From Coniochaeta sp. PMI_546 (lineage: Eukaryota > Ascomycota > Sordariomycetes > Coniochaetales > Coniochaetaceae): DNA of 64,000 nucleotides. The translations under genes and the position numbers were made by a program. Position 1 is the first letter of the stretch, and each line of letters opens with the position of its first letter. Location: assembly GCA_021432605.1 (NCBI GenBank), contig MU271146.1:1054001-1118000 (forward strand). Reading direction: 5' to 3'. Shown here piece after piece: positions 12,204 to 24,849 of the stretch. The notes under the pieces are model-generated. The model did no database searches. It worked only from the letters and a program-made list of their open reading frames with translations, and was not told where the DNA came from.

Positions 12204-12784
12204 AGTCCCGCAACAACCGGAAACGAATTTGACAGCAACACATTATACCACCACATGCATAGCGGACAGGACATATCGGCAACGGCGTTTTAGGGTGTCT
12301 CGGCCTGGTTAGGACGGATCTAGAAAGGGGGGCAATGGAGGGGGGCGCTTATTCTTTTTACTATTTGCGGCATTCTGATACTGCCCAGGCGCTTTTGCGG
12401 TCTGTTTTTCTAGGCTGATGATAGCTACCAATAGAATCACCATATTTGGTATCTCATTGTCTTCCTGTTCCGTTGCTATCTACGGGTTATGCTTGGGTAT
12501 CATCCATGTCCTGCCTATCGACGATGTGTCTCCCTTCTTCTTCCTGATCAAGGGACCGTGGCTCCCTAGCAGTGCCTAACCGAGTGATGCCTGTAAACGA
12601 ATGCTAAAAAGACAAGCCAGCCGGGAAGATATCCATCTTCCCCAAAGCTGGAGCGGCCCACAGGGGAAAGAAAAAAAGAACAGTTTGCTCAGTCCTCCAA
12701 AAAATGAACGCCGATGATGCAATATCCCTCGCTCGCTGCCTGCTTGTCAATGTCCAAAGCCTCAATATGTACCACCAACCAGTT
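12204..12784. other. Convergent intergenic region
   Basis: 3' flanks of CDC34 (plus) and the UIM protein gene (minus). Nothing else recognised. Confidence 0.55.
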
Positions 12785-15700
12785 CTATTGGTCGTCGGCC
12801 GATCCATCCTCGTGAGCCTTCTCGTCGAGCTCCATGTCCATCATCGACGGCGCCGCCGTTGCAGCAGCGCCAGCCTTGCCGTTGCCCTGCAGGAGGAACG
12901 GTGACGCCGCACCCCCGCGCTCCTGCATCTCGGGCACCTTGGTCTCGGCCGTCGTTGTCTGTTGCTGAGCTGCGGGAGACGGTCCGGAAGCAAGCGGGAA
13001 GCTCTTTTGAGGTTGCGGCACGACCAGTGGGGTATCCTCTCTCGCCAGTCCGCGACTGATCATCTCGTCCAGCGACACGTTCGCCATCTGCCGCACGGAT
13101 GAATCTCGGCCGACAGCTGCCGGAGAGGAGGAAGCCGTCCCGACTGGGTCTTCGCGATAACCGTTGACCTCGTGCGGCGCAGATTGTGTTTGTGGTGCTC
13201 CCGGGTGCTCGTTTCCATAGGAAAGCTCAGTTGCGACCGTCGCCTCGGGGACAGAAGTGTCGATCAGGTCCGGCAATGCCTCCGCGCCTACGGCTCCATC
13301 ACCGATACTGAAGGGGTCTTCCTCTGCCTCATAGGGTGCGTCGCGCATGTCGTCGTCGAGATCCCCGGCTGACGCGGCGTTCGTGGCCATTGAGTCCACG
13401 CTGCTGGAACGGTTCAGTCGCTTGGACGGCGACGCCGGCGATGTAAATCCGCCTCGCTTCTTTTCGCGGGGAGCCTCCTCAGCGAGCTCTTTCTTGAATA
13501 GGTGGTTATCGAAGCGGACGAAGGTCTGGCGGTCTGTTAGTTTCGAATCATCCGTATTTTAGTTTGAGCAAGAACCACTCACCTGAAGTGCGTCTGAGAG
13601 CGGAACCGGTTCCTCTCCCATAGCCTTGTTAGAGGCGTAGATTAGAATCGGCTTGCTCCCGACTCCGCACGCTTCCTCCATGACCTTCTCAAAGGTCGTC
13701 ATCTCAACTTTGACTGGATCATCGTCATTAGCGACATAACCGAGCTTCCACCACTGATCTGGCGCTTTGGCGCTGTCTGGCTCGTCAAGCACCATAAGAT
13801 CCTGCTCTGCCGGTAAGCAGACGTAGAAGACATCAACCGAGTTGGCGACACCACGTAGCGTGTACGCATGCTGGGGAGTAAATCCAAGCTGCTCGTCATG
13901 CACTGTCAGGCGCCGCTCGAGTTCACGGTTGGCTTTGAGCACCTTATCCCTTTCGCGATGGATATCTGCCGCGCATTGTCAGCACCGAACTTCTGGCCTC
14001 TTTCCCAAGTGTTGGCTTACGGGCAACCTCATCCTCCACTCTGGCCAGCTCGTCCTCCAGTTGCAGTACCTTCGCTTCAAAGAATCGGAGAGCCTTCATT
14101 TCATCCTCAGTCCAGTTGACCTTATCATCCGGCGTGTCGGGCGGAAGAACCGTCTGTGGCTCGGCCCCCGTCTGTTCCTTCTCCTCTTGATGGATCCTCC
14201 ACAACGCCCACTGCTTGACCAATGCACGCTTCCTCTTCATCTGTGCGATAGCGCCCTTGATCAGATCTATCCTGCTCAACTCCTTGCCGGTTGCCGGATC
14301 AACGACCATGGTCAAATGCTGTTCCGCCTTCTCAGCCCGCATAAGTGCCTTGGTTAGTATATGTGCCTGTCGCTGTATCTTTGAGATCTCTGCGCGGTTG
14401 CAGGCTAGGTATCGGTCGAGGTAAAAGACCTTCGGGATCTCAATCAGCTGCGGCAGACCGTCGTCGCCAGTCAACCGCATCGTCAAAATCTCTGCTTGCT
14501 CAGTGATCAGAGCGCATTGTGCTCCATTCTCGTCTCCGGTCCAGTTCCTGTAGTCCATGAAAAATGTCCGATCCCAGAGGCTGTAGATGCTCTTGGCCAT
14601 TTTCAGCTGCTCCTTAGAGCACTGAAAGTCGAGCATTCCGAAGCGATCGGATTGGGTGAACGGAGCCTCGTCGTCCTGAACGCTCGCAAGATGGCATGTG
14701 GTTATTAGGGCCTTCACGTGCTCCAAGTTATCAGGGTCAGAGCGGAGGTAGTCAAAGAAGTCCCTCTCCGTATCAGTAGAGGAGAGTTGACCTTCGGGTT
14801 GCGTATCGGCCAGCACGTCGGCAGTACCATAGCTGCGCTCCGTCGCATCAAGGAACGCCATCAGGCGATGCAGCTCCTCGGACCACTTTGGCTTCGCCTC
14901 GTCACCCCAAGTCAGCTCACCAGCTTCATGCGTAGCTTGGACGGCAGGCGGCACGATCGCTTTGCCTTTCCACCATTCAGCGTTGTGACCGTAGCTTTGC
15001 TGTGGAGGAGAGCCGTATCGCAGAAGAGCGTTTCTTGCTGCTGGTATGGAATGAAGGATGGTGAGAATAGCCCCAAGTCTATGTGTCTCCCAAGCGTTTT
15101 CGCTGCGACAACGTAGAAATGCGGGCACGCCAGCATCTCGTTTCCTTCGCGACGGGTCTGGCTCGGGTTTGTCGTGGTTCAATGTGATCATTGCCCACTC
15201 GTTCTGATTGTAGTCGGTACGGTTGGCCGGTCCGAAGTGTGGTAAGCCCGTGTCAGCATCGACGACGCCGGACTCTTGCGGTTGCGGCTGAGGAGAGTGC
15301 ATATTGGATGTTGCTACTGAGGCTGCAATGGCCTGTTGCAGTTCGGCATCCTCTTGTTCTACACTCGTTGGCGGTAAGGTATTGCCTGCGTGCTGGTTAG
15401 ACAAGACGCCGTCCACGCTGGGATAGGTTGTCTCACCCGAGGTGTTGTCGGCCGTGTAGTCGACGAGCCGGCTGAGGGGAGATCGGTTGTTTGTTCGGGA
15501 TGGTGGACGAGAAGGGGCTCCAATCTGGCCTTGGTAGTAGTTGGGGTCGACGCCTTGGAGGACTTGTCCATCGTCTGCGGCGTGGATGGCGAATGCTATA
15601 GTGAGTCGGTTAGCCGGAGCTGATTCGCATGTGCAGAGCTGGTGACAGGTGAAGTGAACTGACATGGAATCTGGCTGGTCGGAGTCCCCTCTCGAGGGGC

Positions 15701-15966
15701 GGAGAAGGCATTGTCATCCCAACCGTATGTTGTAATGAATTTCGTTCTGTCGTCGAAGATCTCATTGACCACCTGGTCGAGGTTATTATTCTTGGCCTGG
15801 GGCGTGACACTCCCGGTTAGCAGGGTCCTGTCTGCAAGTTCGGGGTGGGCTTTAGGGGTAGAGAGATGCTGTAGCAAACCTTAAGAGCAGAAGCAATCAG
15901 AGTTCGGTCAGTGAAGCCCGTGAAGGACATGACATTATCGATGTCTTCATCGGTTGGTTGCGCCAT
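12785..15966 (-). CDS. UBA/UIM protein with degenerate USP25/28-like (apparently inactive) deubiquitinase fold
   Basis: Five exons on the minus strand (15880-15966, 15664-15796, 14033-15595, 13583-13965, 12785-13525) give 968 aa; all four introns have GT/AG ends and phases close. Residues 1-45 form a UBA-like helix set (MAQPTDEDIDNV... then NNNLDQVVNEIF, joined by exon 2). A UIM lies at about 153-168 (EDAELQQAIAASVATS). Residues about 228-265 end in GAILTILHSIPAARNALL, aligning with the helix after the USP catalytic Cys, but the Cys position reads His (ETHRLGA). Residues about 453-485 (IPKVFYLDRYLACNRAEISKIQRQ) match the USP25/28 signature FPQVLYLDRYMHRN. Near 620-700, where GHYWAYI should hold the catalytic His, the sequence is DVFYVCL. 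Comparison is from memory of the human proteins. Likely role: ubiquitin binding or scaffolding without protease activity. The C-terminal 250 residues are disordered. Confidence 0.8.
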
Positions 15967-16946
15967 GGTCAAGTAGACTCGGGGTCAGCTTATAGCAGAC
16001 CTAAACTCCTGCCGAATCGCCGCCTTCTTGTCTCTGACGAGACGAGGTGGAGGTATCCGCACAAAGCTTGCAGGATGTGGTCGGCCTGAGCGCCGGTCAA
16101 GCTGCCAACACGGAATGAGTGGTAGAAAGTTATGAAGGGGTAGTGGAGGAAAGCTACTAGATGTCCGCAGTAAGGATAGCAAGCTACAAGGGAAGCTGCA
16201 AGCCTCTATACCCGCTGGGGGATTACGCATGTTAGCGGGGTACTTCAATAACCCAATTCAAAGGCTCTTTACCCATACATAAAAGGTAAGATATCGTTTG
16301 ACAGTTAATCAAGATCACAGTCGACCTACGAGCAGACCCTCATCTGTCCATCGAACGATCCGACATCAGACAAGAATACAAAGTTACTATGTATCTTTGG
16401 ACGCGAGAAGTCGTACCTAAAGTACTCGGGTAACTGCGCTAACTCGCGTCTCCCACCCCAGGCATAGAATGCGGCGGAGCGGCTACGTAAGGCGTAGACA
16501 GGGGGTTTGTCTTCCACAACTACCTGTCATCTGCCGCTTGTTGCGCGGCTGTTGAGCGCTTGTAGTACTACAGATTTCTGCACCAACTTTGCAGCGGAAG
16601 GTAAGTATCGCGACAAGGCTATCAGGACATGCATTTAGAAGCGCAAGCGCAAGCTCAAAGATAAACTTCTTAGCATCGAAATATCTGTGAAACATTAGGT
16701 TTGATGACAGGCCAAGCTTCCACGACCTGCCGTGCTAATTGTGGTCAGTGTGACCTTTTCCTGTCTAACCACTATGAAGGACGTGAACCCTGTACATCTT
16801 CATTGTCCCATCTCCGGGACGGCCAGCAAGAGCTCCTGCTGTTGGTTCAAGTGATACAGGTTCAGCGGCAGTAGACCGCTCAGCTCCTGCCGAAGCTTAT
16901 GACGTATGCCCTTCCATCCTCCCGATATCATACATGTAACGACACA
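15967..16946. other. Intergenic between the UIM protein promoter and the checkpoint gene 3' end
   Basis: No gene. Short ORFs only. Confidence 0.5.
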
Positions 16947-19900
16947 TTACTCCTCCATCTCACCCTCCTGAATAAGTCGCCCCAGTATGAGACTCTGAAT
17001 GACCAGCTCGTCGGTCAAGGTCCGTATTTGTGTAGCCGCGTTTCCAGCAATGGCTGTAGTATTGGCCCCACCTCGCTTCCGCTTCTTACTGTTCGCTGGG
17101 GCGTTTGTAGCGCCAGTCACAACGTCTGCGAACAATTCGGTCTTGTCAACCTTGCCGCCGGCATAGACCCAGTCAAACGGCCGTCCCATGTCCTGCGAAG
17201 CCTTCACCATCGCTTTCGCCTCGTTGACCGACTGCGCCCTGCATAAAGTAGCGCCGAGGACACGAGCTAGGAAAACATATTTCATCATCTTCTTCCCTTG
17301 CTCTGATTTCTTCTCGGATTTCTTCATAACAAGCAAAATCCTGCTGCCATCAAGGAGGCGAGGGCGCGCCTCAATCACCTGCGCAAGCTGGGCCTGTGAA
17401 GCGTCGTAGGGAGCAAGGATGCGAGACTTGTAAGCGCCACTCAGGAAAGCGGACTGGCCAGCACATAACAGATAAGGTGCCCAGTCAACGATCTCGCCAC
17501 TGTCAAGGCACGTCGTTATCCATCTAGCCGCAATGCACGGTAGGCCGAGAGCGAGAGCCTGCATGTACTTTTCCTTGCGACTATGGCCGTCCGCTACAAG
17601 AGCTGTGAAACCGAGGTGCCGGGCTGCAGGTACGAGGCTCACATCTGCATCGGCTGCTTCAAGCGGCGAGGATGAGGTAGATATCACGGGTGATGTGATC
17701 GCGCTTCTGACAGGACCTGACTCGAAGAGCTCGTCGAAACCATTCTCCAAGACTCTTCCTCCTGCTTGCATAATCCTCGTCTCGAGGCTCCCAGCCACGT
17801 GCATCCTCTCGCCATACTCGTCTTCGCTTTCGTCTGGTTTCTTAGCTTGAAAGGATATCGCGAAAGCCATACCTTCGAAGAGCCTCCCTGGTCGGCGGTA
17901 GTTCTGATCCTGAACCAGCTGAAGGTCCGCTGTGCTTGTGCGCATGGGACGCGAGATCGATTTACGTGGTGGACCTCGGACACTGTGCTCAAAGGTAGGG
18001 GTCATGGAAGGCGATTTTGCCAGTTCATCAGTCGAATTTAATCGGAGTTTTCGGCTGAGTCTCGTCGATGCCCGCAGACTGTCTGTAGTAGAGCCTGTCT
18101 TCAGCTGAGGCAAATCGCCGACTCGGCGTCGCTTGTTCTTAGCAACGGCTGGGGACGAATTTGTGATCTCTTCATAACCTGCCCGTAACTTCCTACTCGC
18201 CGCAGAGTCTTGAGATCCGGGCGTACTTGTGCTTATCGTTAATGACGGCGTGCCGGAGAGCGCGCTGAGCGTAGACATTGATGTGCTAGGCTTGGGCAAT
18301 TTTCTGCCGAAGGGAACTGCCGGCGTCTCACCTCCCACATGTGGATCATGCTGTTGTCGTGTTCTACTTCGTGTGCTGAAAGCAGGCGCAGGAGGAGACG
18401 ACGTCAGAACGACCATCTGCTCAAGGTTAAGCTCCCGCAACGTCGGCGAGGATTTCTGTTCTACTCTGCCTGGCGCCTGTTCACGACTTGATGACACGAC
18501 TATCGGCGACTCTGGGCCAGAACCAGTGCGTGTGCTCTTTCCTGAGGCGGTCGCGGGTGGCACATACTCGGTCACCGAGGATTTTGGCACACCGGTCGCG
18601 TCATTGAGGTCTCCTGACGAACCAATGACCACAGTGTTCGAGGATGGCTTCGGGCCAGCACTGGGGGTAGCTCCAGGGCTATCCAGACGATGCCTTGGTG
18701 CTTTTTCCACCGGGCTCGTCTCCGGAATAGTCTCGCCGTGAGCGACATTAGTCTCCGTGCTGTCGAGTCGCAAAAGGCCATTTCGTCGCTGACGTTTGGG
18801 ACCGGGCTGGCCAGCGGCTGCACTTGATCTTGCGATGCCATCCTCTACATGCGTAGGCTGGTCGCCTTGAGACGATTGCGTCAACTCCTCGCCTTGGTAA
18901 ACTTGTGACCGTTCCATCATCGCAGGTGGGTTCTGCGAGTTCTCCACTCTCTCTTGAAGCTGCGAATCATCGTCCAGACTACCAGAACCGTGGCACTGGT
19001 CGATGTACTCCTGAGCTGCAGTACGTGACTTCTTTTTCTTGGTGTTCGTTGAGGGTACCTCGACATTTTCTGACTTTGGTGTACGTATGAACTGTATCGA
19101 TGTCAACTGCTTCAGCGATGCCTCCTTTCTCGATCTGGCCCTCCTGCGGCGATCTATTGCATCGTCGCCGTCATCACTGAGCTCAGGGCTCGCTGTCTCT
19201 GGAGGCACAACCGAGCTTGATCGTCTCTCCTGAGACTGGCGCATTGGCACATAGACATCCATAGGCGCTGGTGCCGCTCTAGATTTAGGAGGGCGGTAGC
19301 GAGGCGACTCGGGTACCACATGACCCTTTGTAGGCCCCGTGTTGGACGGTGTGGTCTGCTCATCTTCAGGGCGTGGCGAGCCCGTTGTTCGCATAAGCTG
19401 CGGACTAGAGACGTGACCGGTAGTAGGCGAAGAGCGTAGTCCTCGGGCCTTCAGGGGTGATGAGATAGGGTTGGGTGAAATGGTATTGTGCGGGAAGTCG
19501 TTCGGAGACGGCCTTGACGAGGTCGGACTAGCTCCTCGGCGCAATGCCGATGAGAATTGAGTAGCTTTGAAAAGCTGAGATGTTGGGAGGAGCTGGAAGT
19601 GATTGTTCCCCGTGAAAGGGTTATGCCGCACCACCGGAGTCTCTGGGGGCCGATCCTGCGACTCCGAGGTGTGTTGTTGCAAGGCAAAGTTCCTGGCGCG
19701 GAGAGAGGCCCGGGCAAGCTGCGGGGAGTGATCCGACGGCAAAGAGTTATCGGTGTGGTTTGCTACAGGATTCTCGACATCGAATACAACCGCACCGGTG
19801 TCGTCCTCTAAAAGCGACTTCTGCTCACAGGTGCTTGACTCGGTGAGGATTTCGACGGCCTGGACTGCTTCGTCAAGATGGGGTGCAGCGGCTTCGTCGG

Positions 19901-20730
19901 ATTGCGACGCAGTACGGAAGTACCGCTCATAGCTCCTCCCATCATTTGACTGAGTTGGAGACTGCGAGAAATCCATCTTCCTACCTGCTACACCAAGTGT
20001 AGTCGCGTTTCGCGCATCCGGTACACAGGGCTCCGGTTCCTCAACCACACATGGCTTGGCTTGCTTAAAAACCGGATTATCGACTGCGACCCTTTCCTGC
20101 CGTCCATATGGTGGCCCTGGGGCCGTCAGAGCGAGCTCTTCATCAAATTGACGGGCTGGCGGAGAGATATCTGAAGGGAGCGATCTCGCAGCTTCGCGGT
20201 CCTTGAGGATCGCGTCTGATGTCTGGAAGTGGTCAGTGCCATCCATGACTCAAGCAGCATTAGTGCATTGGTGACAAACCTCAGTAAAGTCTAGTGGCGA
20301 TGGTACTGATCTTGCCGAATGATTGTTCCGCCTTTGGAGAGCTAAACAAGAAGTTAACAAACATAGGGCTTCAACTTCGAAGCCAGCAGCAGTATCATAT
20401 ACCCTTCTTTCTTCTGCCTTCGGGGCCTTGACTGTGCTTTCTAGAATGGTGGAATTTGTAGAAGGGTGCATCGTCGTCCTGCGGCGGAGAACTGCTCGCC
20501 TGTGGCACCAAATAGAGTTAGTACATCGACCGGGGAACAGCATCACTGGGCTCCCAGGGCACCCTGCAGGCTGCAGCAGGCCACAGGCTACAACACCTAA
20601 AATAAACACTTACCAGACCGATGCCGTACATTCGCTGGTAAGCGTCAAGTATTTGTTGGCTGTCTTGCGATTCATTGTTGCCAGCCAGCGCCTTTTCCTC
20701 GGCTCTCAGTATGCTCGTCGAACCAGGCAT
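16947..20730 (-). CDS. Rad9/Crb2-type DNA damage checkpoint mediator (BRCT protein)
   Basis: Four exons on the minus strand: 20614-20730, 20403-20499, 20280-20341 and 16947-20222, giving 1183 aa. The ATG at 20246 inside the long last ORF lies in what I read as intron 3 (GTTTGT...TTCCAG); three short 5' exons with phase-compatible GT/AG sites give the N-terminus MPGSTSILRAEEK. Conserved fungal Crb2 blocks are visible: QLLPTSQLFKATQFSSALRR and SRPSPNDFPHNTISPN around residues 310-350, and VVPESPRY, a checkpoint phosphorylation-type segment. Two C-terminal BRCT domains span about 875-1000 (starting RLFEGMAFAISFQ) and 1000-1130 (ARPRLLDGSRILLV..., FDWVYAGG). It should bridge damage-sensing kinases to the effector kinase on chromatin. 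No Tudor-like segment is recognisable before the BRCTs. Confidence 0.82.
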
Positions 20731-22453
20731 GGCCTCAATGTGCAGTACGGTGATGCTCTGTGCATCGCTGTGACGATGTTGATAGACCGAATAAAAAATT
20801 GCAGCTACGAAGTGATCTAATCATACATTTTAAGGCTGTCTGTCGACTACTCTCAATTCACCAGCACAAAGAGGGAAGCACGACTGGGGCTAAAAGAGGG
20901 CACAGGAAAGATGCACGAATCCACGTGACCATGACCGCACGTAAGACACCTTTTATTGCCTGAATACCTTCCATGTTACTATGGTAAGGTACGTATTAGA
21001 CTAAGGTAAGGTAGGGTAACATCACTGCGGCACTTACCGTGGGTGATTCGCGGACCAGAATGAAACGAAACAGGAACCGCAAGGGCGGGTCCTGCGGTTT
21101 CATTTCAATTCCCTTCTCCAGGCTCACTCAACTGGACTTCCAGGCTGTTTGGGTATCAGTACCGGTATACACGATAGTCTCGACCTTGCAATTCAGATGA
21201 TGCAAGCCACGGATAGTTTTTGCTTCAGCTTCAAGCGTCCAAGTCTTGACTTCGTCCGATCATGAGTGGGATGACGTTAGATCAGAGAGGATCCCGGCTG
21301 ATAAACACAAACCCCACTGGCTCCCAGGGCAACGCGACTACCTCACCTTTATGTACCACAGAAGCCCCTGAAGAAGCAACATCATCAACGTCAGATTGCT
21401 TTTGTGGAGATAGTTCTCGACGCCAAACCGCGCTACGAGTCGTAAGATGGTCCTTGCGGGTTTCCGTAGCACTGAGCAGGCCTGGAGAACACCTGGAGAC
21501 TCGGCATGACTAGGGTCGCTGCATGACTTAAGATTGGAAACGAAATGACAATCATGTGGTATCTGAGGACGACGGCCCTGAGCCCTCACGCAGAAATACT
21601 CCGTGATATCTTTTATGACGGCGGTGCATTAGTGAAACTCTTCTTCGAACATTCTATGTGAACTGTTTGCTATTCTCTCAAGAAACAGAGTTACGCTACA
21701 GGATCATGTCTCACTTACCACGGCCGCTAGCTCTTCATTAGTGTGAACGGAACCCCGTCCTCGTGTTTACTTGTGGTACCTGCCGGTAACTGTGGTACGA
21801 TTCCCTCCTACAGTCACGGTCCTTCCCCGGATTTGCAAGACACAACAACACGTCACTCACAGACCTCGCAACACTCTTTAACCATTCATCACTTTTGGAC
21901 AATTTCTACGCAGCAATTGGATTTTGCCAGCTCATCAATCGCACCTTGCTGCTGCTATACATTTCAATTAGTATTATTACGGAGTTCCCCCAGCTTGGTA
22001 CGGCCACTGAACCGCGACCAGGGGGGCTACGTACCTGACCGCCAATTAGCTGTCCAGCCTGGAAATATTGATAAGGGGACGAGATGAGGTGTCCACTCAC
22101 CGTCGTGCCCTTCTAGAACATCAACACCCTTCATGACATCCGTCTCTCTTTTGCAAATCTGCTTTATATCGGCTTGCTCCAACGCTCTTTTACTTGGCAA
22201 CGCCCATCCGCTCAACATCAACAAGGCACTCGTCGGCGCCAGCAGAAGACCGACCACGTACGCGAGGCATCGCCATCACCGGCGCCATAACAGCTACAGC
22301 AGCTGCCTAGCCTCTCCTTATCGACGACGTAGAACTCCGTCATTCATCTACTGGCCGGGCTCTTTGCAGAAGGCGTCACATTCATTTGGATCGACAGCGA
22401 GGCCCAACATCTTACCCCGTCGCCGGAAGGAGGTTGCGCGACGTCCGAAGCAA
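20731..22453. other. Divergent promoter region, checkpoint gene / DUF4048 gene
   Basis: No gene supported. A GGTA-motif cluster sits at about 20970-21020. The stretch 22133-22453 is open in frame with the DUF4048 gene and may be 5'UTR or an N-terminal extension. Confidence 0.5.
20970..21020. repeat. GGTA motif cluster
   Basis: Repeated GGTAAGGTA and AAGGTAGGGTAA-type words in about 50 bases; one of five such intergenic clusters in the window. Confidence 0.45.
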
Positions 22454-24124
22454 ATGGTAGACCTCCACAACAGCCTCGAAGAGGCCATGCTTGCGCCAAC
22501 GCCTGCCCAAGCCCCTCCAACTGCTCAATGCGGCGGCGGATTGCAGGATGATAGCAATACGAACCGACCTCGCATGTCGGAAGATTGCCCTCCACCGCCT
22601 CCGCCGCTCGACGATGACGGCGTCGTGGAAACGCGCTCCATGAGATCAGAGTCTGTGGCATCGAAGAGCTCGAACCGGTTGTCTCTGACTATACCTATAC
22701 CTATTGCCCTGCCTACGGCGCCGTCCTCGCGCCCTACGCCCACATCGTCCCATATGGCATCCTACCCGCCTACCCCCCTCGACACGCCGTCGCTGATGTC
22801 GCCTGTCGACCCCAACGACTTCATCACCGCCATCGCGGCCCAAGAACGCCGCGTTCTGGAGCTGCGCGAAGAGCTAACACGGGCAGAGTCAGAGCTGAAC
22901 AAGCTGAAGAAGCAATGGACCAACCACGAGGCGCACAAGAAACATGCTCAGATCCGCAACGTCGAACCAATGCGGCCGCTCGTGCCTCACATCGACACTC
23001 CAGATGACCAGATAAGTCGTCGTAGCATCGAGCTGGACCGGAGGAAGGCGTTGCTGCTCGGTCAGCAGAGCCAACAAGGCACACCTACTCATCAATACAG
23101 GCGACGAGTCTTCCGTGGCGGGCACACGCGGACTCTGTCCTTGCTATCGCCAACCAAGCCGAGTACCGAGGGCTTCGCTGTACATGAGGATGCTACACGA
23201 GCCGAGAACTGGAAGCCCGCAACGAGGCAGATCGATACACCTTCTGGCAGCGGGTACACAACGATCTACCCCACACCGATATCCAAACGGGCCTCTTGGG
23301 CGCCGCGGTCTGTGCATCAGCAGACCAGCGGCGTCAAGCAGATCGCAGAAGACTTGAAGACTGGGCTGTGGACGTTCATGGAGGACCTGAGGCAGGCCAC
23401 GGTGGGCGACGAGCCCATCACCGGCCAGGGCACGTATTTGCGAGGCATAGACGGAAACATGAGGTCCACGACGCGGGATGGCGATGCGAACCAGGACACC
23501 ATTCGCGCGTCCACTTCAGCAGCACGGCCACACGCGTCATCAGTCTTCGAGTACGCCGACGAGACACCGACCCCGGCCTCGCGGTTCGTCGACATTGAAC
23601 ACAAGGACGACAAGGAGAAAGAGAACAGCGAGAGGCCCGGTGCATCTAGGCAGGATTCGTCAGCGTCACAGAAGATGGCCGCTCTGGCCAAGAACGGAAA
23701 GCGCTTCTCCTGGACACCCCTGACCATCGACTCGTACGACGACAACGACTGGTCCAACTGGGAGAGCCCCACGGTCAAGTCACCGCGGTGGAGCGGTTCG
23801 ACCATGAACGGCGATATCATCACCGAGGGCGGCGGCGACGAGAACAACAACATCAGGTCCCCATCTCCGTAAGTCTCGGCCCTCCCTGTGGCTAGCCAAT
23901 CACGTTCGTAACTGACAAGCGGCTGCAGTAAGAAGAAGGCATCCGCAAGCCGTCTACGCAACCAGTCTCCCACCACCCCTTCGTCGGCCAACAAGCTCGA
24001 GGAACTCCTTCCACCGGTCCTCAACCACCTCACGCCCAGCAACCTGAAGAAGACGGCGTCGAATTTCATGAAGGAGTGGGAGAAGAGCCTCTCGCCGCCG
24101 CCGCAGGAAGCCGGTGGCTCATGA
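22454..24124 (+). CDS. DUF4048-family fungal protein
   Basis: Two exons, 22454-23868 and 23929-24124, give 536 aa. The intron has GTAAGT and CTGCAG ends and phase closes into KKKASASRLRNQSPTTPSS. The protein is fungus-specific and of unknown function: a disordered Pro/Ser/Thr N-terminus, then the conserved short coiled coil at about residues 115-160 (DPNDFITAIAAQERRVLELREELTR, the block I associate with DUF4048), the segment GLWTFMEDLRQATVG, and a C-terminal helical motif (LKKTASNFMKEWEKSLSP). No signal peptide or membrane segment in this form. An in-frame ATG at 22133 would add 107 residues with a hydrophobic start, but that part is Arg/His-rich and unlike a conserved region, so ATG 22454 (MVDLHNSLEEAML) is preferred. 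Confidence 0.8.
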
Positions 24125-24849
24125 CTACCACGGATACACCCGTTTAGTTGAACACGTTAGTTGGCATAGGTAGAGCAAAAATTTTGCATATCGACAACAT
24201 TTTGGAACGGGGAGGAACGGGCAACCGGAAAGGCACTGTACAAAGCATTCGTTGGAGTTGGGGTGTGTATATGAGAGCGCAGGCGGAGGCTTGTATGCTA
24301 CAAGTCTGAAGGATGATATATGGAACGAGGTGAGGATTTTGTATAAAGTTGCGAGGTTGGATGTTGGTGTACATACAGCAGCGAGAGCCAAGTGTATATG
24401 AGACCAGAGGGGGGATGGGGATGCCGTTGCAGGCTTGGTGTTCATACCACCCGGAGATGATTCGGGCGATGCTGGGATGATGAAGAGCTCGGGAGGGATC
24501 ACGGGATCATGGCGTTTGTGCTATTTGTAGGATAACGTTTACGACTACGACGATAATGAGACGAAAGGATCTTACAAGTATCTTACTACTCTGGGACAGG
24601 TGAACATGACGTTCGTGAGTGTGAAACAAGATTATCGACTGCAGCAGAGGTATACTCGGTTTATAGAGACGTGTTACACCGCACACCCATCGCAGAACGG
24701 AACACTCGCCAGAACGTCGACGGCTCGCACAAGTCTACGGCTTCAAGGCTTCGTTGGGATGTGCCTTCACTCCTCACGTCCGATTGCACCCCATCCAAGC
24801 ACCACAATGCAAATGCAAATAACCCCAGGAAAGAGACAGGCTGCCCCGA
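24125..24849. other. Convergent intergenic region
   Basis: 3' flanks of the DUF4048 gene and V-ATPase subunit A. No other feature. Confidence 0.55.
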
